DNA of 64,000 bases from assembly GCA_002451795.1 (NCBI GenBank), contig DKDJ01000002.1:62001-126000 (forward strand). Direction: 5' to 3'. The notes below the pieces were generated by a model. The model was not told where the DNA came from. It saw only the letters and a program-made list of their open reading frames with translations, and did no database searches. Both the position numbers and the translations under genes were made by a program. Below are positions 1-7,676 of the stretch, one piece after another (the first letter of the stretch is position 1; each line of letters starts with the position of its first letter). The DNA comes from Bacteroidales bacterium UBA6851. Its GTDB lineage: Bacteria > Bacteroidota > Bacteroidia > Bacteroidales > UBA932.

Positions 1-111
1 GAAATACGAGTTATGTAATCTTCGGCTCAGCATTTAAAAACCTTGTAAGGGAATAAGGCCCTTGAGCTTCACTTAGCTGAAGTTATCTATAAGTCAATTT
101 ACAAGTCAAAA
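1..111. other. Non-coding stretch before a terminator
   Basis: No open frame of useful length crosses these bases on either strand, yet a good intrinsic terminator follows at 112-150. The stretch contains short inverted repeats (AAGGG with CCCTT near 47-63, CTTCA with TGAAG near 67-82). It is either the 3' untranslated end of a gene left of the window or the 3' part of a small RNA. I do not recognise it as any known RNA family. Confidence 0.3.
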
Positions 112-150
112 GAGGCTGCCAAGGCAATTGGCGGCCTCTGTTTTTATTTT
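112..150 (+). terminator. Intrinsic terminator
   Basis: GAGGCTGCC pairs with GGCGGCCTC (one G-U pair) around a nine-base loop, followed by TGTTTTTATTTT. It separates whatever lies left of the window from the fimbrial promoter, so the fimbrial locus probably has its own transcript. Confidence 0.75.
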
Positions 151-156
151 CGCGTG

Positions 157-194
157 AGTGTAGTTACACTTTCTCGAAAAAAACATTATATTTG
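157..194 (+). promoter_or_regulatory. Fimbrial locus promoter with dyad operator
   Basis: TATATTTG at 187-194 fits the Bacteroidota -7 element TAnnTTTG. Twenty bases upstream the -33 position reads TTA (164-166) instead of TTG. That position lies inside a perfect dyad, AGTGTA-GT-TACACT at 157-170. A repressor or activator bound to the dyad would cover the -33 region. A small hairpin (CGTGT/ACACG, 197-210) sits at the expected start of the transcript, about 50 nt before the ATG at 253. Confidence 0.6.
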
Positions 195-252
195 CGCGTG
201 TCAAAACACGTGAGAAGAGACAGGCACTGAACCCTGTTATAAAGCGACTAAC

Positions 253-1540
253 ATGAAAGAAAAACTCTCCATTATTTTAAGGGGGGGGGGTAAGGCTTAG
301 ACTTCTAATTGTCATAGTATTACTCCTTGGAGGGGGAGTAGCGCTCAAGTCACAGAGTTATACCGATACATTATCAGTTTATTTCCGTCAAGGGAAATCA
401 ACATTCGATCGCAGTTACAGAGGAAACGGAGAGCGGTCGGAGTCGTTTGTGCGTTATATCCACGATGTGCTTGTCGGACATGAAGACGCGACAGTCAAGG
501 GGATCCGCTTCGAGGTAAGCTGTTCTCCGGAAGGAAGCCGGGAGGTGAACGAGCGCCTTGTCGCAGCGCGAGCCGAGAGCATCATGAAATGGATGCAAGG
601 ACAACTACCTCTTGAGAGAGTTCCATACGAGATAAATACCACACTTGATCCATGGACAGACCTCCTGTCGATGGTGGAGTCTGACGAGAACGTGCCATAC
701 CGAGAGGAAGTCATAGGAGTAATAGGCGGCCTAATCGACGGACGATCACAGAAGAGCGAACTTGAGACTCTACGAGGTGGCGAACCATGGCGCTATATGC
801 TGAGCAGGCACTTTCCGAGTCTGAGACGATTCGAGATGAGTGTGGAGGTGGAAGTACATCTGCCGGAACTGGAGATAGATGAGGAAGCACTACGTGCTGA
901 CTGCGAACGGACACAGCTCCCGATGACAGTGCCCCTTGAGAGTTTTCCAAGATATGATACTGGGCTTGCTTCTGTAAGTCCTATGAAGTATAAGACGCCT
1001 AAAGATATTTCCCTATATGTAAAGACCAATGGAGTAGCATTGGGGATGCTGGTGGGGAATGTGTGCGTGGAAGTCAGGCTGCCCGATAGCCCATGGAGTA
1101 TCAATGTGCCGGTGTATTACTCCGGTCTTGACTGGTTCCGAGTTACGACCAAGTTCAGGATGGCATCGTTTCTTCTGGAAGTGAGATATAATTTCCCTGG
1201 GGTGGAAGGATTGTATGCAGGAGTCCATGGCGGCTTGGCATGGTATAACTTCGCGTTTTCTGGCGACTGGCGCATACAGGATGCCGGAGGCAATAGTCCG
1301 GCTCTTGGTGGCGGTCTGAGTGTCGGTTATCGTATTACACCGTTCAAGAGAGTGCCTGCGCTTGGAGTGGAGTTCAACGCTGGTCTTGGCGTCTACTCGC
1401 TTAAATACGATAAGTTCTATAATGAACCTAATGGTCCGGCTGCCGAGAAAGGCATTGAAGCGGTGAAATGTATCCCGGATGCACTTGGGATTTCGCTGTA
1501 TTACCGCTTTGATAATGTAAAAGGAGGCACGCGGCGATGA
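253..1540 (+). CDS. OmpA-like/DUF3575 outer membrane protein, out of frame at a poly-G run
   Basis: This is the first gene of the fimbria-like locus. The ATG at 253 begins MKEKLSIILR, then enters ten G (281-290) and reaches a stop at 298. The frame open from 281 to 1540 encodes the rest: a hydrophobic export segment (RLLIVIVLLLGGG), an OmpA-like region with SPEGS and N-x-RL-x-AARAES, and a C-terminal DUF3575-type barrel starting near LYVKTNGVALGML and ending in FD. With one G fewer, or two more, the product is one protein of about 428 residues. No ATG or convincing GTG gives a secreted product in the ten-G state, since starting at GTG 449 would lose the signal peptide. DUF3575 proteins commonly accompany Bacteroidales fimbrial genes. 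The stop overlaps the next start (ATGA), so loss of translation here may also lower the anchor gene. A sequencing error in the homopolymer is the main alternative. Confidence 0.75.
281..290 (+). repeat. Homopolymer G10, candidate phase-variation tract
   Basis: Ten consecutive G lie between codon 10 and the hydrophobic core of the signal peptide of the DUF3575 gene. Counting frames from the ATG at 253, 10 G closes the gene and 9 or 12 G opens it. Runs of this length slip readily during replication, and comparable poly-G or poly-C tracts switch surface genes in other bacteria. Confidence 0.7.
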
Positions 1541-2700
1541 GAGTGAAAATCTTCAGAGCGAGCGCGCTGCTGAGCGTAGCGCTACTTCTGCTGGGCGGAA
1601 TGGTGAGTTCGTGCGTGCACGAATGGCCGGATGATCTGACACCGGCGGATGTGGACGTGAACCTTGAGTTCAACACTGAGTTCCTGCCGTTCAAGGATGT
1701 GGAATACACTAAGAAGACCAAGTCAGACCCATCAGAGTATAATATCAGATACAAGATAGGTGCATACCGTGCCCTAAAGAGCGGCGGGTATGATGTGGAG
1801 CCGATGCGTGAATATACGTTTACGAAGCAGGAAGTCAGCGAGCCTGACTATCGAGTGCGCATCGCCCTGCCAGAGGGAGAATATATGCTTCGCGCGTGGA
1901 CTGACTATGTGCTTGATGGAACGCAGAAAGACTTGTATTACCTGACAGAAGACTTCTCTGCGGTGCAGGTGCATGAGCCTTATGAAGGAGACACAGACTT
2001 TAAGGATGCCTTCGTGGGAGAATCCCCTGTAAGGTCGGTACGAGTGGGCGTGGAAGCCCCTAAAGTGAGCGCAACGATAGCGATGGAGCGTCCCCTGGCG
2101 AAGTTCCAGTTTGTAGCAGAAGACCTTTATGACCTTGTTACGAAGGCTATGGAGAAGAATATGAGCGCAAGCGAGTATGCGGACTATAAGAACGGCAGAC
2201 GCCCACTTGAAGGGGAGGGCGGAGGCGCCGCACGACCAAGCTCTTCGGACTATGATTTCAGCGTCGGCGTGACCGATGCGCTGGATGGAGGAACGAAAGC
2301 GCCCTGGGACCCGACGAAAGCACCAGGCTTCGACCCGGATAGTTATAAAGTGGTGTTCTACTATACCTCGTTTCTTCCTACGATATACAATGTGCTTACA
2401 CAGAAGCCGATCGATGCCAAGACAGGAATGACGTTCACGTCGAACTTAAGCCCACTAAATGAAGAGGAAGCACTGATAGGGTTTGACTATGTGCTAGTGA
2501 ATGGGACAGAGTCAAGTGTGAGCGTGCAAGTAGGCCTGTATGATCCGGAGGGGACAATGCTTTCGCTGAGCAACCCAGTGACGGTGCCGATAGTACGCGG
2601 GAAGGTGACGACGGTGCGCGGCAAGTTCCTGACCCTGTCGACGGGAAGCGGAATAGGAGTGGACCCGGGCTTTGAAGGAGATTACACAATAGAATATTAA
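1537..2700 (+). CDS. FimB/Mfa2-like fimbrial anchor lipoprotein
   Basis: The protein has 387 residues with a signal peptide ending in the lipobox VSSC (Cys26), so it should be lipid-anchored and exported. The short stretch CVHEWPDD just after the lipid Cys, followed by a beta-rich domain with a VNLEFNTEF strand, is typical of the FimB/Mfa2 family. Members of that family anchor the fimbrial shaft in the outer membrane and limit its length. Its start overlaps the DUF3575 stop by four bases, so translation is probably coupled; the first fimbrillin follows after 26 bases. A Gly/Ala/Ser-rich loop lies near residues 225-240. Assignment rests on lipobox, context and overall pattern rather than on a catalytic motif. 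Confidence 0.7.
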   Translation: MRVKIFRASALLSVALLLLGGMVSSCVHEWPDDLTPADVDVNLEFNTEFLPFKDVEYTKKTKSDPSEYNIRYKIGAYRALKSGGYDVEPMREYTFTKQEVSEPDYRVRIALPEGEYMLRAWTDYVLDGTQKDLYYLTEDFSAVQVHEPYEGDTDFKDAFVGESPVRSVRVGVEAPKVSATIAMERPLAKFQFVAEDLYDLVTKAMEKNMSASEYADYKNGRRPLEGEGGGAARPSSSDYDFSVGVTDALDGGTKAPWDPTKAPGFDPDSYKVVFYYTSFLPTIYNVLTQKPIDAKTGMTFTSNLSPLNEEEALIGFDYVLVNGTESSVSVQVGLYDPEGTMLSLSNPVTVPIVRGKVTTVRGKFLTLSTGSGIGVDPGFEGDYTIEY

Positions 2701-2726
2701 CAAATAACAATTAACAATAAACAACG

Positions 2727-5420
2727 ATGAAACGTTATTTTAAAACTATCGCAGCCGTCGTGCTAGCAGCAATGACGACCGCAGCGTGCCAGAAGGAAAA
2801 CTTCGAAGGCGCAACACCTGCAGGACAGGAAGTGGATGTTACACTTGACCTGCTCGCACCACAGATAGGCACTAAAGCCTATGGAGACGGAACCACGGCC
2901 GAGACTGTGTATGTCCATGTGTACCAAAAAGATGCTAATGGCGGCTTGACTTATATTGAGCCTGCAGCAGAGGGTGCAAGCCTCAAGACCCCATCACAGT
3001 CATTGACTCTTAGTGGTCTGAAGGCAAAATATAGCACCCGCCTCGTGACAGGCCAGACTTATACATTTGTGTTCTGGGCACAGGCAGACGGTGCTCCATA
3101 TACTTACGATCCTGCTTCGCAGACCGTTACAGTGAACTACACAAATGCAGCAGGAAACGATGAGAACCGCGATGCTTTCTATAATGTCCTTGCTAACGTG
3201 AAGATAGAGGGCGCCTATACAGCCAGCGTTCAGCTTACCCGTCCGTTTGCGCAGCTTAATTTCGGAGCCTCCGACTACGAAGAGGCAAAGGCTGCAGGAC
3301 TTACAGTGACAGACGCTCAGGTTAAGCTCACCCATGCAGCCACAAGCCTCAACCTTCTTGACGGCACCACCGCAGGAGATGAGACCGTGTCCTTTGCACG
3401 CACAGCGTTGCCTTCTGATCCGAATGCCACGCTTACTGCTGGAGGAAAGGACTACAAGTACGTGGCTATGGACTATGTCCTCGTGGGCAAGAGCGCGAAG
3501 ACCCTTTCAGAAGTAACACTTACTCTTACGGCTACCGGTGCACAGAGTGCAACTCCAGAGTTTACATATAGCAATGTCCCTCTTCAGGCCAACTACCGCA
3601 CCAATATCGTGGGTAATCTCTTCACCAGCCCGGCAGAAGTGCAGATTGAGGTTACTCCAGGCTTCGGGACTCCGGACAATGATGTAGTTGAGAATGTGTC
3701 ATCTATAGCAGCAGCTAACGAGGCGTTTGCGAATGGAGCTACATCTGTCAATGTGACGAGTGTCTCAAATGAAGATGATACAACCATTATTCTTCCGAAG
3801 ACAAACAATGAGGTATCCCTTACCCTTCCTGCCGTTCCTGCCGGAAAGACAGTTACCATCAAATATGCGGATGGCGCATCAGAAGGGCAGAAGCCTCAGA
3901 CTCTCAATGTGACAGCTACATCAGCAGACGCTATCACTATCGAAGCACCAACCACCCATGTGGAACTCAACGGCGTGACCGTCAATACCGTCACCGCTTC
4001 TACCAGCAGCACCACCCTCGTTGTAGGTAAGGATGTGAAGATCGGCACTTTGAAGATTGAGCAGGGAAGCGCTGTGATCTATGGTAGTGTTACTACTGTG
4101 GAGAAAGGTGCGAATGCAGGCGAAGTTACAATCTATGTAAAGAATGCTAATGCTCTTGAGACAGCACTTAACAATGCCGATAAGGTTGTTCTTGAGGCTG
4201 ACCTTGATCTTGCTAAAACCGCCTCTCTTGTTTCTGGAAAGAGCGTTGTTCTTGACATGAATGGAAAGAAGGTCTTTAATTCAGAAGATCTTTGGGATAA
4301 ACCTACAAAAAATGATTGTAATTGGTCTTTGGTATCTGTTAAAAAGGGCGATTTGACTATAACTGGAAACGGTACCCTTTCTGCAAAGGAGAATGACTGC
4401 TATGCTGTGGATGTTCAAGACAATAGTTCATCTGTTATTATTGAGAATGGCACCTTTATAGGAAATATTCATGCTGTATATGCCCAGGAAGGAGTTGCCC
4501 ATGTGAAAGGTGGTCGCTACTCCGTGCAGCAGAAATATCCAGATGCAGCAAAGGCTGACGAATTTGTTCTTAATTGTTATGACGCAAATTGCAAGAATGG
4601 CACTGCAAAGATTGTAGTTGAAGGCGGAGAATTCTGTAACTTCAATCCTGGTGACTGCTATGCAGAAGGTGCACATACTAGTTTCCTGAAAGAAAATTGC
4701 TTTGTGACAAAATCCGAGAACTATTATGTTGTAAAAACCGGCGCTGATAATCTTGCCGCAGCATTAAATGGTGCTGGATATGCAGAAGTTTACGGACCTA
4801 TGGATGTTGATTATGTTTCTGTTAGTTCTGCATCTTCTTTGGTTTTGGGAAGTAATGGTGTGTTGAGTGCTACAGAAGAAGAGTCTCTCCGTTCGAATAA
4901 GAAAGGACATCTGAAAATTAGCGGAGATGGTGCTATAAAGGTTTCATTTGCTAATGCTGCAAAACAGGTATCAGCTTTATCAGTACGAAATGGCGGAACT
5001 ATTACAATAGATGGAAACGTTAGAATTGATGGTGGCAGTGGTAGTAAAGGAAACTATGCTATTAGGATGGTTTCTGGAACAGTTAATATAAACGATGGAT
5101 ATTTCCACTCTGGAAATGATGCTAACGGAAAACCAAGTGAAGTTATATATCTTGAGAGTGGTTTCGCAAGTAGTTGTGTTTGCAAGCTCAATATTAATGG
5201 AGGAATATTTGAGTGTGATGGAGATGCTTCGTTCCTTATAAATTGTCAAGACAGTTATAGAAAGAAGTGCACTATTACAATTAAAGGTGGAACTTTCGTT
5301 GGCTTTAATCCTGCAAATAATAGAGCAGAAGGGGCAAATACAAACTTCGTTGCTGCGGGTTATAAGTCAGTGGAGACCACCTACAATGGTAAGCAGGCAT
5401 GGACTGTGGTAGCTGAATAA
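2727..5420 (+). CDS. Fimbrillin-like (DUF6562-type) lipoprotein with long C-terminal repeat region
   Basis: The protein has 897 residues with a lipobox around Cys21 (TTAAC). Residues 35-312 match the two following genes: TKAYGDG, STRLVTGQTYTFVFWA, NDENRDAFY, RPFAQLNFG, MDYVLVG and NYRTNIVGNL. This is the domain I associate with DUF6562/fimbrillin-like Bacteroidales proteins. The remaining 585 residues are absent from the paralogues. They are rich in short beta strands with NG-x-F and GG-x-F turns and hold two related units (about 473-671 and 672-897), each ending GG-x-F-x-x-FNP, AEGA and T-x-F. That pattern suggests a beta-solenoid, perhaps a tip adhesin. The DNA for the tail is visibly more AT-rich than the first half, hinting at a separate origin. 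Twelve Cys residues fall between 531 and 848, unusual for a fimbrial protein. Confidence 0.7.
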   Translation: MKRYFKTIAAVVLAAMTTAACQKENFEGATPAGQEVDVTLDLLAPQIGTKAYGDGTTAETVYVHVYQKDANGGLTYIEPAAEGASLKTPSQSLTLSGLKAKYSTRLVTGQTYTFVFWAQADGAPYTYDPASQTVTVNYTNAAGNDENRDAFYNVLANVKIEGAYTASVQLTRPFAQLNFGASDYEEAKAAGLTVTDAQVKLTHAATSLNLLDGTTAGDETVSFARTALPSDPNATLTAGGKDYKYVAMDYVLVGKSAKTLSEVTLTLTATGAQSATPEFTYSNVPLQANYRTNIVGNLFTSPAEVQIEVTPGFGTPDNDVVENVSSIAAANEAFANGATSVNVTSVSNEDDTTIILPKTNNEVSLTLPAVPAGKTVTIKYADGASEGQKPQTLNVTATSADAITIEAPTTHVELNGVTVNTVTASTSSTTLVVGKDVKIGTLKIEQGSAVIYGSVTTVEKGANAGEVTIYVKNANALETALNNADKVVLEADLDLAKTASLVSGKSVVLDMNGKKVFNSEDLWDKPTKNDCNWSLVSVKKGDLTITGNGTLSAKENDCYAVDVQDNSSSVIIENGTFIGNIHAVYAQEGVAHVKGGRYSVQQKYPDAAKADEFVLNCYDANCKNGTAKIVVEGGEFCNFNPGDCYAEGAHTSFLKENCFVTKSENYYVVKTGADNLAAALNGAGYAEVYGPMDVDYVSVSSASSLVLGSNGVLSATEEESLRSNKKGHLKISGDGAIKVSFANAAKQVSALSVRNGGTITIDGNVRIDGGSGSKGNYAIRMVSGTVNINDGYFHSGNDANGKPSEVIYLESGFASSCVCKLNINGGIFECDGDASFLINCQDSYRKKCTITIKGGTFVGFNPANNRAEGANTNFVAAGYKSVETTYNGKQAWTVVAE

Positions 5421-5443
5421 ACATTATTTGACTGTTATTTCAT

Positions 5444-5580
5444 CCGGCGGGGCTTGACCGCGCCGCCGGGTGCCAAGAGAGAGGGAGATGAGAAGAGTGA
5501 AAGGAGGATTAGGGGATAAGAGGGGTTGGAGAAAAGAAGGATAAAAGAGGGAGAGAGTATAAAGAATAGTAAAGGAGAAG
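5444..5580 (+). other. GC-rich hairpin followed by a polypurine tract
   Basis: CCGGCGG (5444-5450) pairs with CCGCCGG (5463-5469), with no T-run after it, so it is not a standard terminator. From 5475 to 5580 the top strand is 106 bases of purine with no C and only about twelve T, ending ten bases before the next fimbrillin ATG. It codes for nothing evident. It could act as an mRNA processing or stability element, or form unusual DNA structure. Confidence 0.6.
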
Positions 5581-5589
5581 TATTGTCGT

Positions 5590-6519
5590 ATGAGGAAGCT
5601 TTTGTTATCGGTATGGATGTGCATGGTGGTTCTTGCTGCGAGTTGTGGCAGGAGCATGGAGCCGTCGTGCATCCAGAAGGAGGTGGACGTCTCGTTTGAT
5701 GTGGATGTCGCTCAGCCTGCGACAAAAGCCTATGGAGACGGCATGACAGTCAATACGGTTCATGTGTATGCATACCTGAAGGATCCTGTTAGCGGTAAGT
5801 TGTCATATATTGATCCGGTTGCCTATGGAGAGAACTGCCCTACGAAGACTCTGGACATGGTAGGAGGAAAGGCTCCTTATAGTACGCGGCTTGTCATGGG
5901 GCAGGAGTATGTCATCGTATTCTGGGCTGATTACCAGTCTGATGATTATGACTCACCATATACCTATGATAGTGCTTCGCATACAATTTCAATAAAAGAC
6001 CATAACTATCAAGCCTATGCCGTGCCAGCGAATGATGAGCGGCGCGATGCCTTCTACGCAGTAGAGACCATCACGGTAAATGGCGCTATAGGAGACAGGA
6101 CGGTGCGTCTGAAACGCCCGTTTGCACAGGTCAATATCGGCATAACTGATAGCGGTTTGGCAGATGCCGCATCCAAGGGGATAACTCTGAAGGATTTATC
6201 GGTGACATTTTCCAATGTAGCAACTAAGATTGATCTTGTGACAAGCGAGGTGTATAGGGTTATTCCCGGAGATGACCATGCCGACTATGTTCCTTTTAAG
6301 GCAAACTCTCTGCCGAATCAGAAATTCATGGTCGGAGGGGTCGAGTATAACCTTATATCCATGAACTATGTGCTGGTGGATCAGAATGAGGAGGGTACGG
6401 TAGCCAAGAATATCAGCCTCATTAGTGATGGCGGCAAATACAAGAGGCAGTTCAGCAATGTTACTCTTCGTGCGAACTATAAGACCAATATAGTGGGCGA
6501 CATTATTAATGTGGAATAA
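5590..6519 (+). CDS. Fimbrillin-like lipoprotein, second paralogue
   Basis: The protein has 309 residues with lipobox LAASC (Cys19). It is clearly a paralogue of the N-terminal part of the preceding gene: TKAYGDGMTVNTVHVYAYLK, STRLVMGQEYVIVFWADY, NDERRDAFY, RPFAQVNIG, MNYVLVD and NYKTNIVGDI occur in the same order. It lacks the long C-terminal extension and ends soon after the last strand motif. It is probably an exported, surface-anchored fimbrial subunit or accessory pilin. It follows the polypurine tract and precedes the third paralogue by 19 bases, consistent with one transcript. Confidence 0.65.
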   Translation: MRKLLLSVWMCMVVLAASCGRSMEPSCIQKEVDVSFDVDVAQPATKAYGDGMTVNTVHVYAYLKDPVSGKLSYIDPVAYGENCPTKTLDMVGGKAPYSTRLVMGQEYVIVFWADYQSDDYDSPYTYDSASHTISIKDHNYQAYAVPANDERRDAFYAVETITVNGAIGDRTVRLKRPFAQVNIGITDSGLADAASKGITLKDLSVTFSNVATKIDLVTSEVYRVIPGDDHADYVPFKANSLPNQKFMVGGVEYNLISMNYVLVDQNEEGTVAKNISLISDGGKYKRQFSNVTLRANYKTNIVGDIINVE

Positions 6520-6538
6520 ATAATTAAAGCATTATAGT

Positions 6539-7459
6539 ATGAAAAGAATTCTTGAACTTGCGGCTGTGGCAGTGCTCGGATTGATGACGGCATCATGCAA
6601 CAAGAGCGCCGCACCAGAGGAAGGCGTGCCGGTAAGCATCAGCGTGCAGGCACCAGAGATTGGAACAAGGTCAATCTCAGATGGAAAGAGCGTGAATCAG
6701 GTGCGTTGCATCGTGTTCCGCGATGGCAAACTCATCCAGCACAGTGATGTCACCAAGGTGATTCCGATGACAGGCGGTACCGCCACTTATGAGACCCGCC
6801 TCATCTCAGGCCAGACGTACAAGATAGTGTTCTGGGCCGAGGTGAAGGACAATGCCTACTACAGCGTGGACTATCAGAATGCGACCGTGACAGTGAACTA
6901 TGGAGCAGGAAATGAAGAGAAGAGGGATGCATTCTACAAGGTTATAGAGTATACCGTCACGGATGGGCAGGCCGCTCAGACGGTGACACTCAAGCGACCA
7001 TTTGCCCAGCTCAACTATGGACTCAGTGCAGACGACAAGGCACTTGCGGATGCAGTAAGCCCTATCGTGAAGTCGTCAGTGAAGCTTGATGATGTGGTAT
7101 ATACGAAACTCAACCTCTTCGACGGAAGTGTGTCAGCGCCGCTATCAAGCGTAACATTCACTTCAGCCCCTATCCTCGCCGAGCCACTGAAGGTAAAGCT
7201 GGAAGGAGCGAGCACTGCGGTTGAATACACCTACCTTTCTATGAATTACATTCTTGTCAATCAGGATGTTGTCCCTAATGCCGTCCTGACTTTGTATGAT
7301 GCGAGTGATGCAGTGGTGGCAACCGTCCCGACAAGTCAGGTGCCGCTGAAGCGGAACTACCGCACCAATATTGTAGGTAATCTCATCTCGTCTCCGGCGA
7401 CCATCAATATTGTCGTGGACCCTGCGTACGAGACTCCAGAGAACAATATCAGCAAATAA
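6539..7459 (+). CDS. Fimbrillin-like lipoprotein, third paralogue
   Basis: The protein has 306 residues with lipobox MTASC (Cys20). Shared landmarks with the two upstream genes are ETRLISGQTYKIVFWAEV, NEEKRDAFY, RPFAQLNYG, MNYILVN and NYRTNIVGNLISSPA. The YGDG turn is replaced by ISDG. It ends at PENNISK, close to the point where the 897-residue paralogue goes on into its extra region. It closes the fimbrial operon, and a terminator follows within about 40 bases. As with the other two, the exact position in a fimbria (shaft, accessory or tip) is inference. Confidence 0.65.
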   Translation: MKRILELAAVAVLGLMTASCNKSAAPEEGVPVSISVQAPEIGTRSISDGKSVNQVRCIVFRDGKLIQHSDVTKVIPMTGGTATYETRLISGQTYKIVFWAEVKDNAYYSVDYQNATVTVNYGAGNEEKRDAFYKVIEYTVTDGQAAQTVTLKRPFAQLNYGLSADDKALADAVSPIVKSSVKLDDVVYTKLNLFDGSVSAPLSSVTFTSAPILAEPLKVKLEGASTAVEYTYLSMNYILVNQDVVPNAVLTLYDASDAVVATVPTSQVPLKRNYRTNIVGNLISSPATINIVVDPAYETPENNISK

Positions 7460-7499
7460 CAAAGATGGAATCGTGACACCCCTGAAGGGGTCGTGGCAT

Positions 7500-7540
7500 A
7501 AAAAAACGAGTGAGGATAGTTTTCCCACTCGTTCTTTTTT
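7500..7540 (+). terminator. Terminator of the fimbrial operon
   Basis: A-rich sequence and ACGAGTG (7506-7512) pair with CACTCGT (7526-7532), followed by TCTTTTTT. A smaller hairpin, ACCCC-TGAA-GGGGT, lies just upstream at 7478-7491. The element ends the run of fimbrillin genes; a new promoter follows at 7606. Confidence 0.85.
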
Positions 7541-7605
7541 ATGCTGTCTTGGACAATGCTGTGAGAGCTCTCAATTTTAAATTTCTACAGAATGGCAGAT
7601 TCTTA

Positions 7606-7636
7606 TTGGATTTGTACTGTGAATTGCCTAACTTTG
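7606..7636 (+). promoter_or_regulatory. Promoter of the glycan-degradation operon
   Basis: TTG (7606-7608), 20 bases, then TAACTTTG (7629-7636) matches the Bacteroidota consensus. The ATG of the first gene is 40 bases further on. Confidence 0.75.
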
Positions 7637-7676
7637 GAAGATTGAGTAACACGCAAACAAAACTAATGTATATCCA

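Noticed and set aside
449..1540. GTG at 449 as the true start of the DUF3575 gene
   Set aside because: It would remove the signal peptide and part of the first domain, both of which are encoded in the same frame upstream.
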